Part shown: piece by piece, positions 48,873 through 64,000 of the stretch | How the letters are laid out: the number at the start of each line of letters is the position of its first letter | Numbering within the stretch: position 1 is the first letter of the stretch | Assembly (NCBI RefSeq): GCF_020085105.1 | Contig: NC_058064.1 | Coordinates: forward strand, 17,119,823 to 17,183,822 | DNA: 64,000 nt | Source of the DNA: Siniperca chuatsi | Lineage: Eukaryota > Chordata > Actinopteri > Centrarchiformes > Sinipercidae | Direction: 5' to 3' | The notes under the pieces: generated by a model | The model's input: the letters and a program-made list of their open reading frames with translations, nothing else | The model's database searches: none | What the model was told of the DNA's origin: nothing | Translations under genes and position numbers: made by a program

Positions 48873-49102
48873 AACAAGACTAAGAGTCTGCTCAATGTTA
48901 GCGGTGCTGTGAGGCACAGCTGCGCTCTAAGTTATGCTAACGTACACATGCTAACATGCTCACAATGACAATGTTAACATGCTGAGGCTATGCAGGTATA
49001 ATGTTCACCATGTTCGCCATCTTAGTTTAGTGTGTTAGCATGCTAATGTTTGCTAATTAGCACTAGACACAAAGTACAGCTGAGGCTGATAGCAATTCTA
49101 GT
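48873..49102 (+). repeat. Interspersed repeat family A, copy 2
   Basis: Shares aacaagactaagagtct, atcttagtttagtgtgttag, gctaatgtttgctaattagc and acaaagtacagctgaggctg with copy 3 (60238-60722), and ends where that copy continues. Confidence 0.8.
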
Positions 49103-49647
49103 CACCCCAGTTGAGGAACACACAAGCTGGCCAATAAACCATGGATGCATGGTTATTATTATGCAATAAACACAGACTGCAAAAACACTCCAGCAGTTTG
49201 TTGTAATACAGCAGCTTATCTTTTCACATATGTTGATTTTCAAAATAAAAGTACCATTAATCATTCTTATTTCAGCCAAAACGTTTTCAATACCTCATCA
49301 TCCAAAGTGGTGCTGTAAAGACTCAAAGAAGTTTGGAAACTGTTTTCACCGAAAAAATGCTGAGTGGTCTCTCATTTTATTCAAGGCTGCAAACATGTTT
49401 TTATCTGATCTCTTACGGAACCCTTTGTTGCAACTGCACAATCATTTAAGTATGGATACTAGAGTGTAAACCCAAGGAGACTCCGTTCATCCCCAACATA
49501 ATTTTATATGGGGAAGTAACATCTGTAGACAATGTTTTTAAAGCTTTAACCCTAATAATGTATGCCAACATGTGCTAGTAAAGGCAACATGTGCCTCATG
49601 TGTTTGCAACATCTGTCTTCTGTCTGCTAAACATCTGGTGTACAGCA

Positions 49648-49672
49648 TATATATATATATATATATATATAG
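49648..49672 (+). repeat. (AT)12 microsatellite
   Basis: Alternating AT between ccdc3 and camk1d. Confidence 0.93.
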
Positions 49673-52600
49673 GCTAAATGTCGGGCAAAGTGGTAAAGAG
49701 TGTCTGGTGTCTGCTATATATCCGCATGAAAGGATTCTGGAGTTTGCGAGCATTGAAATACTGAGTACAAACACACAGAGACACACACGTGGGTTTACAT
49801 TTGTAGGAAATGTATGCCTAATTCTGAGAATGAGTAGTATTAATAAGCCAAACAAACACAAACACACACCAAAAAAACAAAACATGGGTAAAGAGTCATA
49901 TTATGATCATTCAGGATTTATTCCAGGAGAAAGACAAACAAAACACAATCAGTCGCTCTGGCCTGTGTTGTCATGGTAACTCTGATATGTGCACATGATT
50001 GTCGAAGGCATCTGATATACAAGCCCCATTAACAGAAAGTCATCATCATTACAGCACAATAAGTGTGGCAGGCAGTGCCCGGCCCGCTCTCAGACATGAC
50101 GGTGTCGTCAGCGTGACGACGGTGCACAGGATGGGAGTTTGTTGTGGTCACATGCAGAGAGTAAATACAATACAGCCAGCTAACTCAGCAGGCTCTGGAC
50201 GAGGACACCCACAGGGAGACACCAGGTCCCAAAAAGCAGCTTGTATAAAGTTTTAGTTCTACAAACAATTCTCAGAGGCAGAGCTGCTCTCATTAGTTGA
50301 GTAAAGGACCGTTTTTAACATTGGCTGACTGAAGCACAGCTGCTAGCATGGCAGCTTTGCACTCGATTTACTGATGCTAACGAAAATCTAGCAACTATTT
50401 CAGTCCATGCGAGACAATGCTAATTATTGTGACTCCTTAAGCATTGGGCAACAATTCATACCGAAAACAGAGATTTAAGTAATTGTACTTCCTTGTCTAG
50501 TTTAAAGAAGTCTGATGACCATACACCATCAGATATAGAAATTAGCCAACGTGGTAAATATATTCTTGTGTAAAATTAAGCATGACATAAAATACATAGC
50601 CAATAGCTACATGTACTTGACTAGGAATTAGCAATAGGGCTGGCCTTTACCTTTTTGGGATAAAAATAGTCAAGAGAAAATATCCTAGAATTTAGCTAAC
50701 AAGGCCATCTGAGTTATCTACTTAGTGTCACTGAGTTTTCAACTAGCCATACAAGGCTATTGCTAACTAGGTAAACTAATGTCATGAATGAATGAAAAAG
50801 CAACGGTCATTGGATTTTCAGTTTTTGCCACGTTCGCCCATGACCCCAGGAATGGCGCTAGCTGTGAAGCTATTTTGGTTTAGTGTCAGACTTGCAGATA
50901 ACTTGACGACCACTGGCCAAAAAAGAACAACTCATGCACAACTTTTGCAAAAAACACCCAAAAGTTACTTTTTGTGTTATCACAATTTGTGCCACTTGGT
51001 ACAATAAAAATGAAATATCAGTAAATTATTTTCACGCCATGTCATTCATGTATGCAGGGATTCAGAGGGAAGTCATTCTAATAAGCAGCATTAGAGCAAC
51101 TTTCATTGGAATGAATAGGGAACTATCTTGGGACATGGTATCCAGTTCTCTTAATAAATGCTAACTTGGTTGCAATAAGGGATGAGATTCTTTCTGCCTC
51201 TTGAAAACGGTTTGTAGAACTGAAACTCTAATCTGCTACTGAGTAAACTCATCCTTTTGTGAACTTAGGCATCTCAACCTGTGTATGTCTTTACATAATA
51301 CAGAGATACTAACATCATACAAGGGCATATAAGAATATGCAAACATGGTGAAGTTGAATTCTTGAAGCACTTTTTTCAACATGCTTGTGTTTTCATCTTT
51401 TGTGACGATGCACTTCAGAGGCGTCTTCGTTAAAAAAAAGGTCCAAGGAGTGTGAGCTCAAAGGAGAAGAAGTGGACGAGAGCGGGTCGTAGCCACCCCT
51501 CGTCCTTAACAGTGTGTTTCTGAGGCGGTCACAGCTTTGGATTTCTTCCTTTGTAATGGCAAAAACGTAAGCCTGAGTTCAGTAAACGATGCTTTCACTT
51601 TTAGTTGGACTGACACTTAAGTGGCGGTGGAACACTGATGGCATTAAACTGCTGCTGGACAGTATATGAAAGCAAACTGCAGTGGGGAGTAAAGGGGATT
51701 TTGTCTTTTTTTTTAAACATTAAACATTCCATAGAGAATACAATCAACTTCCCTCGACACGCACTCACTCACTCACTCACTCTCACATGCCTGAACAGCA
51801 AAACATTTGTAAATATTGTCTTGAAAATGATCATTCATATTCACAATCTATTTACAGTAGCATATTTAACATGGAAAGATTAATTCAGAAAACATTTGTT
51901 TTCAACAGCAGACATAAAACCATAGAGCTGCATGAACCAGAACCCTCTGCCTGCCTCACAATACATTCGTAAACCCAAACGTCCAGACTGAAGTGGACGA
52001 CATCACATTTAACGAAACATATTCTTACAGTGTTGGCTGACGAATTTTTAGCATCTTTCGTGCCAAAACCTGGTACACCACTTTGACAATGTAGCTCATT
52101 CAATAATAATAGTGATAATTAATAGTTAAGTGATTGAAATGGTCTAAGATCTGGCAGGGATTCAGTGCCTTGCACTTATTTATTCCCCCAAAACTTGTAT
52201 CTTTTTTTAACTATAGGTGCTGATGTTTCCTTTGTATCCTGATCCCTCCTCCAAGAAAAAGCATTGACGACACACTTAAAAATGTAAAAAAAAATGCATA
52301 GCAATAAATGTATACATGGTTACAGTGAATAATTAGATTAAGGTGCTCATAGGAATAAAGCCCTTATATGGATAATTACATGGAATGGCTTTAGAGTTTG
52401 GTTAGTAGAGAAAAATGTAACACGCCCAGCTGTAAAAAAAAAAGTCAGAATTAATATATATTTCTGAAAGGTGAACTGTGTAGTCGTGCAGTAGGAGACA
52501 CACGGGTGTTGTAATTCAGTAAGAAACACTAAAAAGTTAGCTTTCTCTATGACTGCACAGTCAAAATAATAAAATGTATCAGTCTAACTGGTCTTTTCTT

Positions 52601-52954
52601 ACACATCTAACTCATTCAACTAAAACTCTACTATGAATTAGTTGCTAGATCAACATGCATAAAAGTAACTGCAACGTTTTCAGTCAATACACTATCTCTA
52701 AAATCATCAACCATGGCAGCGCTGTTACCCGTACGCAAGTTTCACAATTTATGCTTAAGTGCTTGAACAACAATGCAGCAAATCTGGTGTGTGAGTTTTG
52801 GAGACCATACTTATATGGATAAGTTGAGAGGAACGAGGAGTTCTGTTATAAGACACTTCCCGCATGATTTGAGGTTTTTGAAAGAATGTCCTATCCCTTA
52901 AGGTGGCTGTATGTTAGTGTTGTTTTTACATTCATACAACACAAATTATAAATC

Positions 52955-53334
52955 CATCCAGCTTGGATAGTTAGGGGTCGCGGGTGACTGGAGCCTATCC
53001 CAGTGACTTTGGGCCTTAGGCAGGGTACACCCTGGACAGTGGCCAACTCGTCGCAGGGCTAACACAGACACAGACAAGGACAGACAACCATTCACTCTCA
53101 CATTCATTCAATACGGGCAATTTAGAGTTATCAATTAACCTACACATGCATGTCTTTGGACGGTGGGAGGAAGCCGGAGAACCCGGAGAGAACCCACGGT
53201 AACACGGGGAGGACATGCAGACTCCACCCAGAGAGATTGTGTGATGTTGGTCTGGTCCGGGAATCGATCCCACGAACCCACGATCTCCTTATTGGGAGGC
53301 AGGAGCTTTAGCCGCTCTGCCACCGTGCACCCCC
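52955..53334 (-). mobile_element. tRNA-derived SINE with 12-bp target-site duplication
   Basis: A perfect direct repeat, aaattataaatc, flanks it at 52943-52954 and 53335-53346. On the minus strand the element begins with a tRNA-like head (gcacggtggcagagcggcta, then cgtgggttcg). The body contains the widespread fish motifs gggttctctccgggttctcc and ggcttcctcccaccgtccaa, and the end is gggataggctccagtcaccc then aagctggatgg. I recognise this as a common teleost SINE with a LINE-like 3' tail but do not assign a family name. Confidence 0.85.
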
Positions 53335-56300
53335 AAATTATAAATCAGTTTTGCCAAAACTTCTCAGACTCACTCTCTCCCTAAACGGCATAAATTACAC
53401 CATGAGCCGTCTATTGCAGTCAGTGTAATCCATCACTGTGAATGACATGATTCACAACCAGACTGCTAATATATGTTTCATATTGATGTGCACATTCAGG
53501 GAACGTAAGTGTGCATTTTTGCTTTTTAATAAAGCAGAAACACAAGTTACATTAGGCTCTGTCTCGTGTCAGTCTTAACTCTGTGGGCAAGATGGTTCCA
53601 GCAACTACTCTAGAGTTTTAAACTCTCTTCTTTTTTGGCTGCAACTCATAATATATTAACAAAATTTGCTTAAAACAATTGACTTTTTTCTGAAAAACAA
53701 GCAAGGTAAAAACAGCAAAAAATCTAGTCATATTTTATATTTTACTTTTTGTGAACAAATCCCAAGCAAAACCAACAATAAATGTATCCTACTAACAAGT
53801 ATTGCCTGTAACATGTTGCACCGGGCGAGTATTAATCCACCGCTGAAAATAGTCCCCAACAAATGCACTTTTTACTCCTGTTAGAATAACTTTTGTTAAA
53901 AACTACAGTGCCCAGCTGTTTTAGTAAATTATTTAGCCTTTCAAAAAATTCTAACTATATATTTGTAACTCATTTTTAAAGATTTATGATGGGCTACAAT
54001 GGGCTTTTGAGAGCTAAAGATAGGGTAGGAAGGTTGTAAAGTATTGAGGGGGGACTAACTCATTGTTGGTTAGGAAACAGTGGGAGAGAGCAGAAAATCC
54101 AAACAGGCTGGCATTGTCCTTGCAGAGCTTATTGAAGGAAAGAGGTGCTGCTGTCAAAGAACAGAGAACATGATTGATTTTGACTGAAGAGCATTCACAA
54201 ATGTCTTGTCGTGGTTTGTTTTAGTCAACTTCAGTGCCAAATAGGTGGAGCTTAATAAACACAAATGCCGCAGAGAGCCAAAAGTGAATTCCAGAAAGCT
54301 TGGGTGGGTGTTGATTTACTGACATTTTTACCGTACTTTGACTTTCATCCAGCTGTGGTCTCACACTCTTCTGACATGCCATACAGATAAAAGTACTATG
54401 AATAATTTGCAGATACTTTTCAGCACCACTCTGTGCAGATTATAAAAAAGGGTAAATGGCAACAGATTAGGAACGGATCAAAGGTCACTACGTTTCTCTC
54501 CAGATTAATTTGCAGCTGGAGTTCAGCCCTTAGTTTTAGTCCACTTGTGTCTCAAACAGCTTCACATCTGACTAGTTCTGTTTCATCAAGCAGAATGAAC
54601 CAAATGGTCTTTGTACCTAGCACTGGTCTTTGGCTACAATTCACAATAAAGGGATCCGTAGAATTGCATCTGATATAGACATGACAATCTGATATGTGTG
54701 AATGAGCACCCAACATTGTACAGTTCTACTCTCTGAGTTATGTCTAAAAATCCATTATAACCAGTGACACAATCTAAGCTACTGTAGTCATGTCAGAGTC
54801 ATGATAAAGTGACATTTGAGTGAAGTCTGAGTTCCATCAAGAACAAATTAAAACAAAGTCAGTCTGTCATATTAAACTTAGATTATGAGTAGAAAAGGGG
54901 CTCCAAGCTGTGGACTTCAGTCATTCCATCTGTTTTGAAATGAAAACTGACCAAAAATTAGCTGTTAAAACCGAACCCTCAGTACAACTGGAAGAACGTA
55001 GTGGGCAATGGGAGCCTTGCTGTTTAACAAAATATTTTTGGCTTTGCTGCTTATAATCAAATATATACTTGACATTCACCTTTTTTGGATCATTCCACTA
55101 ATTGTGAGTACCAAGCTACGCAAACCAAGCTTCCAATTTTGGACGCAGTACCTGTCTGCTGTTGGGTCATAAAGGCAGGGATCACCGGGTACAGCAAGGA
55201 CTAACCTATCCTCCATGTTGTTTTGGCGGTTCCATCCAAATCCGTGAACCATAGAGCCCCACTGCTCTGTTCCAGGGTTAGGGATTGTGTCAACAAAACA
55301 GAATAGCCAAAACAGCAGAACAAGTTGTGCATGCTGCGTAAGATGATCGAGTTCTTGGTGAAATAGTCTAAGCCCAAGTCTGAGTCTTCAATATTCAAGT
55401 CACTACAACAATGCAATAAGGACACAGCTAACGTCATAAGCCCTGAATCATCAACTGTGATGCCACAACGCCTGGACAGAAAAACCTAAATCAGGAAATC
55501 GGTATTCGCCAGCTCACAGTGCAGCTGCAGTTTTCCCTGAGCACTTCTCAACTGGGTGCAGCTTGACGATGCGAAAAGGTGAGATCATGGCTTCTTTAGA
55601 GGGGGAGGGAACAGCGGCAGGCAAGCAACAGCTTCTCCATCTTGGAATCTGTCTCCACACAGGCCAAATACTCTGAGGACCCATGTGGGAGGCAGTTAAA
55701 TATCTCAGAGATGGTTTGCAACCTTGAAACTGCACTGCGCTGCTTGTGGCTCCTTAGTTTGGGAAGTCAAATAGCAAGCTATCATCTATTCTCAACTGGA
55801 GGCCATTTTCCAGTAAATACCTCTATCTGTCCTATCCTATCCTAAACCTGCTGCATGTTTCATAGTAACCTGTATATGTGTCCCTTAAAGGGTGATTGTT
55901 ATAAAAACCTTATAAAGTAAGAAAATAATAAACAAATCAGAATCTTTCAGACAATAAATAAGTTGTACAATGACATCCACTCCGGGGTTTTTTTAATAAA
56001 GGTTTACAATCTCTACTTTCTGATAAACTTAAGTGGATGGTGGCTAATCTGTGTCTGAGAACATATCTGACCCTCTTTGTGCAAAATACATAAATCGCTC
56101 ACTCATGTTTCCACATCTCAACAGTCGTATGGTACTTTTAAAGCACTTCTTAAAGCACAAACAGACAAACAAGCCCATAAGGACATATAAAATGTCTTAA
56201 GGTGCTATATGTAGTGTTTTAACTTGAATAAATCATTGTCACATTAGTTTGCTACATTAGTAAAATTACTGTAAACAGATCAGGTCATCACTAAGAAGGC

Positions 56301-57180
56301 CTATCAGCCTCTACGCTGCTTTTGAAGGGAAATCCGCTGGATTGCTTTATGGCACGTAACAGGAAGAGGGTGCTGTTCTTCCAGAGCAAGCCAAGCCAAA
56401 GCATTCAGAGATTTTGGTGATGGTGGAAATAAGAAGAAACAAGGGGTTATGGGAAATGGGGTCTTAATGTAGCGAAACGCTTGCACAATTAATAGCTGTA
56501 AATTTGCACGACGTAGAGGCAACCAATGGTCTTAACCGTGGTCTTATTTATTTAGAGTAATTATACCAAAGTAGCAATATCAATTTGACAATGATGTTTG
56601 CTTTTTAAAAGTTACACATACTAACTTTAAAATGAACAGTAATAATAAAAAATAAAACAATCCAGTTGCCAACAGTCAAACCTAATTTGGAAAAAAGCTA
56701 AATAAAGTGGCGCAGGAAAGACCAGATTCAAGAGGGAAGTTGATGTTGACTGACAATGAATAATACGATACCATTGGCCCCACCGTGAACCACCAATTAC
56801 TGCTCAAGCTCACAGCAGTCGACACCCATTTATCATTAAACAGCAACCAACCACAGCCAGCCGTACAAACATCCTCAATGAGAGTCAGTGGCTGTGCTGT
56901 TGCTGTGGCAGGAGGAATCCTACGCGGCGTCCCGGTGGGTGGGTGGTGGTCGTACAGTATGGCGCTGTGTGGCTTGAATCGGTGGGGTGGCGGTAAAGTC
57001 CTCTGCTCTCCCAAGAGCAGGGCAGGGAACTGGCTGGGGGGGGGGGGCGCATCCAAGTGGAAATGCAGTGAGGAGAGGGAGAAAAGAAGAAGAGGGGGAT
57101 CCTCTTCCTCTCCTGTCGTCCTCCGTCTCACTGCCTCACAGCGCTGTGGCCTCCCAGCTGGTTCCCCGCGGGACCTGGCG

Positions 57181-61434
<4,254 letters not shown>

Positions 61435-61654
61435 TCAGCCGTTCATTCTGTGATTCACTTAAGTCATGCATTTAGTTAACTTTTTTCATTCATTTAGTCT
61501 ATTCCTCATTCAGTCATTGATTGATTTATTAACTCAGTCATTTCATACTATACAATACAAGTTATTCATTTGTTCATTTACTAATTGATTTAACTACTAA
61601 TTCAGTCAATAAATAATTCATTCATTCATTCACTTATTTATTAAATCATTTATT

Positions 61655-61999
61655 TAGGGCTGAAACTATTAGTCGGTTAATTGATTTGCCAATCCACAGA
61701 AAAATAATCGGCAACAATACTGATAATCAATTAAGTCATTGTTTTCAAGAAAAATGCTCACTGTTTCTTGTTTTCAAAATGTAAGGGTTTGTCGCTCTTC
61801 TCAGTTTTTTATCACTGTAAATTGAACATTGTTGGGTTTTGAACTGTTGGTTGGACAAAACAAGTTAATTGAAGATGCTAACTCTGGGCATTTTGTACTA
61901 TTTTCCCATTCCAGTTTAATAGACTAAACTATTTATCGTAAAAGTAATCAACAGATTAATTGATAAAAATAAAAAACAAAAAACGATAGCTGCAGCCCT
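61655..61999. mobile_element. MITE family E, copy 2 (hAT-like ends)
   Basis: Left end agggctgaaactattag, right end ..gatagctgcagccct. The interior has gtcggttaattgatt and atcaacagattaattgataa in inverted arrangement, plus gtaaattgaacattgttggg and ttttgaactgttgg shared with copy 1 (19403-19680). Confidence 0.78.
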
Positions 62000-62621
62000 G
62001 CATTCCAGATGACTGACAAAACCCGAAAAGCCACAGATACGGTCTGGGTAATATTTCAATATTATTTTATTGTCTGAAGTGATTTATAGCAAAATCAGAA
62101 TATTCTGATATCCAATTCAACCATAAAGCCCAGCCCTGCTCTGGATGTAAAGGGTTTCTTTTAATTGTGTAAGTTCGTTAATGGTGTCTTGCCCGTTGGT
62201 CACCGCGGTGGTTAAAGTGACAGCCCCTTTACTCGTACTCTTGCCAGTAGTTGGCTGTATCACCTTAATCAGGTTAACGTGAGATTACTGGTTCCCAGTG
62301 TTGGTAAACACAAATTAACTGAAGCTCCGGTCTGATTCTCCTGCTGCTCAACCAAAAACATAATCTTCACCTCATTACTAAAGTTCTGGATGCACCAAGA
62401 GATTTTCATAAAAACTCATTAAAATGCCGTTCTCCATCGATACACACACACACACCCACACGCACAAAAGGAATTAAAAAAAACACACCGGGACGAAAGG
62501 AAGAAAGATTGCCGTGATGCCGTGAGAAAAGAAAGGCTTTCCGTTTGTTTTTCTAGTTTCTCATTTGGTCAAAGACTCACCTGTCACTCAGCTAACCCTC
62601 CACTCCATCGAACACACTCAC

Positions 62622-62664
<43 letters not shown>

Positions 62665-62794
62665 AAACACACACATCAAGAAGAAACTTAGGTTCTGCCT
62701 GGTGTGAAGAGATGCTTCCCTTGTGTTTTCCTGCTTTCACGTTTGGTTGGAGACTCAGCTGCGCTGACCATCCATCCCACTGAACACGCACGCA

Positions 62795-62826
<32 letters not shown>

Positions 62827-62948
62827 CACACACAGGGTCCCAGGTGATTATTATGGCTGATTACCTGATGTGATCTTTCCACCCGAGCAGCAACTAAAAG
62901 CTAACAAGGTCTGAATCCCAACGCTAATTGTGCTAATTGCCAGCAGGG

Positions 62949-63006
<58 letters not shown>

Positions 63007-63007
63007 T
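62622..63007 (+). repeat. Cluster of (AC)n, (GCAC)n and (TC)n microsatellites
   Basis: (CA)n at 62622-62660; (CGCA)n passing into (CA)n at 62788-62834; (TC)n passing into (AC)n at 62950-63006. Frames across them encode only His-Thr or Cys-Val runs. Confidence 0.93.
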
Positions 63008-63330
63008 TTCTCCACTGAGAAGGCAGCTGTACAAAAACCTCCTTTTAATCACTTTTATAGATAAAGCTTAATTTGACATGGTTTCCAGACATATAAAGAC
63101 ACACACAGACAAACACACATACTCTGTGACACACACAGACACACCAATGTATATAAAAAAGAAAGAGAGCGAGAGAGAGACTTTCACATCACAGTCACAT
63201 CACAGACCTGGTAGACACACGAAAGTTCGCGTGAGGAAGTTCCTTCCTCTCTGCATCCCATTAACCTGCTGCTGACCTCTGATCTGACCTCACGCTCAAG
63301 ATAATGATGTCTCTGTCAGGTGCAGCACAC

Positions 63331-63331
63331 A

Positions 63332-63366
<35 letters not shown>
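63331..63366 (+). repeat. (AC)n microsatellite
   Basis: About 17 AC units. Shorter AC runs lie at 63570-63587 and 63746-63766. Confidence 0.93.
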
Positions 63367-63369
<3 letters not shown>

Positions 63370-64000
63370 TGAAATGGAGATGCAGATGGAGAAACACACA
63401 CCTTAAAACAATTAAAGTGGTGGCTTCGGGCGTCAAAAGCACTGTACAAACATTAGTGGTCATGCTCATATATAAACATGCATATGGGGGAAGAAAACGA
63501 TGATGCACATAACAGTAAGCTAAGCACAAAGATATTGTAGTTATTACTGTTCTCATACACTCAAACGTGCACACACACACACACACAAGTGAAAGTGTGT
63601 TTGTGGTGGCAAGAGGTGGGGGTGACGAGGCAGAAGAAAAACAAAAAGCAGAGTAAAGAAGTCTAGCCTTCAGCTCCATGTCCATACAAGGCCATTCAGC
63701 AGAGCTCCATCTGGCTCTGATGACGGCACACAAGCAACATCATCAACACACACACACACACACACATACACTGGCAGGGAAAAATCAACATGTCGGACCA
63801 ATGTAAGTATTTCAAGTGCAGCCCCAGAGCAGAGTGTGTGTCATATGTGTGTCTGACTCTTATTTTCAATAGATGTTGCACTGTTACAGATTCCTACGTG
63901 AAGAAGAAGACAGATGTCTAAGCAGAGCTGTTTTCAATTGATTTGATGGAGGTTCAAAGGGGGAGGAGGTGGCCTGGATCCAGCCCTTTGAATCCGGCCA

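Larger units (their letters stand above)
44840..57180. other. ccdc3-camk1d convergent interval, including camk1d 3' UTR
   Basis: No coding exon was found in 12.3 kb. The repeats listed separately account for 45566-46126, 46706-46754, 47001-47319, 48041-48220, 48873-49102 and 52955-53334. From 53.4 to 57.2 kb almost no repeats are seen, which would suit a long camk1d 3' UTR, but no poly(A) site can be chosen by eye. Confidence 0.5.

Overview
This is vertebrate nuclear DNA, most likely from a percomorph (spiny-rayed) teleost fish. All coding sequence is split into short exons with GT/AG introns. The proteins read as fish orthologues of human genes. Non-coding DNA is full of CA/GT microsatellites and short interspersed repeats of kinds common in percomorphs. 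I identified genes by reading conserved protein motifs and by checking that exon phases join; no database search was run.

Layout: phyh (last two exons, +, 107-1729), ucma (complete, +, 5661-12568), mcm10 (complete, -, 23426-15350), optn (complete, -, 34457-29841), ccdc3 (complete, +, 38173-44675), camk1d (3' half, -, 61411-57181). Order and relative orientations equal the human 10p13 block PHYH-UCMA-MCM10-OPTN-CCDC3-CAMK1D, compressed into 64 kb. For the four complete genes the exon lengths sum to whole reading frames: ucma 133 aa, mcm10 913 aa, optn 543 aa, ccdc3 296 aa.

The genes do not form a pathway. phyh is peroxisomal alpha-oxidation. ucma is a secreted, gamma-carboxylated cartilage/bone protein. 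mcm10 is a replication-origin factor. optn is a ubiquitin- and LC3-binding autophagy receptor. ccdc3 is a secreted coiled-coil protein. camk1d is a calmodulin-dependent kinase.

The accessory content is mobile. A 1.26-kb LINE-type insertion (25135-26398) carries a zinc-knuckle ORF1 but no reverse transcriptase and is bounded by a perfect 15-bp target duplication. A 380-bp SINE (52955-53334) has a 12-bp target duplication. Other elements are a 612-bp foldback next to ucma, several multi-copy inverted-repeat (MITE-like) families and a SINE nested in a MITE. An intronless CARF-like reading frame with one in-frame stop lies at 27212-27949.

I found no undescribed multi-gene system. The most interesting signals are repeats placed at splice sites: (UG)n against acceptors of phyh and camk1d, (CA)n against donors of optn and mcm10, and a MITE end supplying the likely branch point of the last ucma exon. 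The RT-less LINE copy and the possible CARF-like relic are also worth checking.
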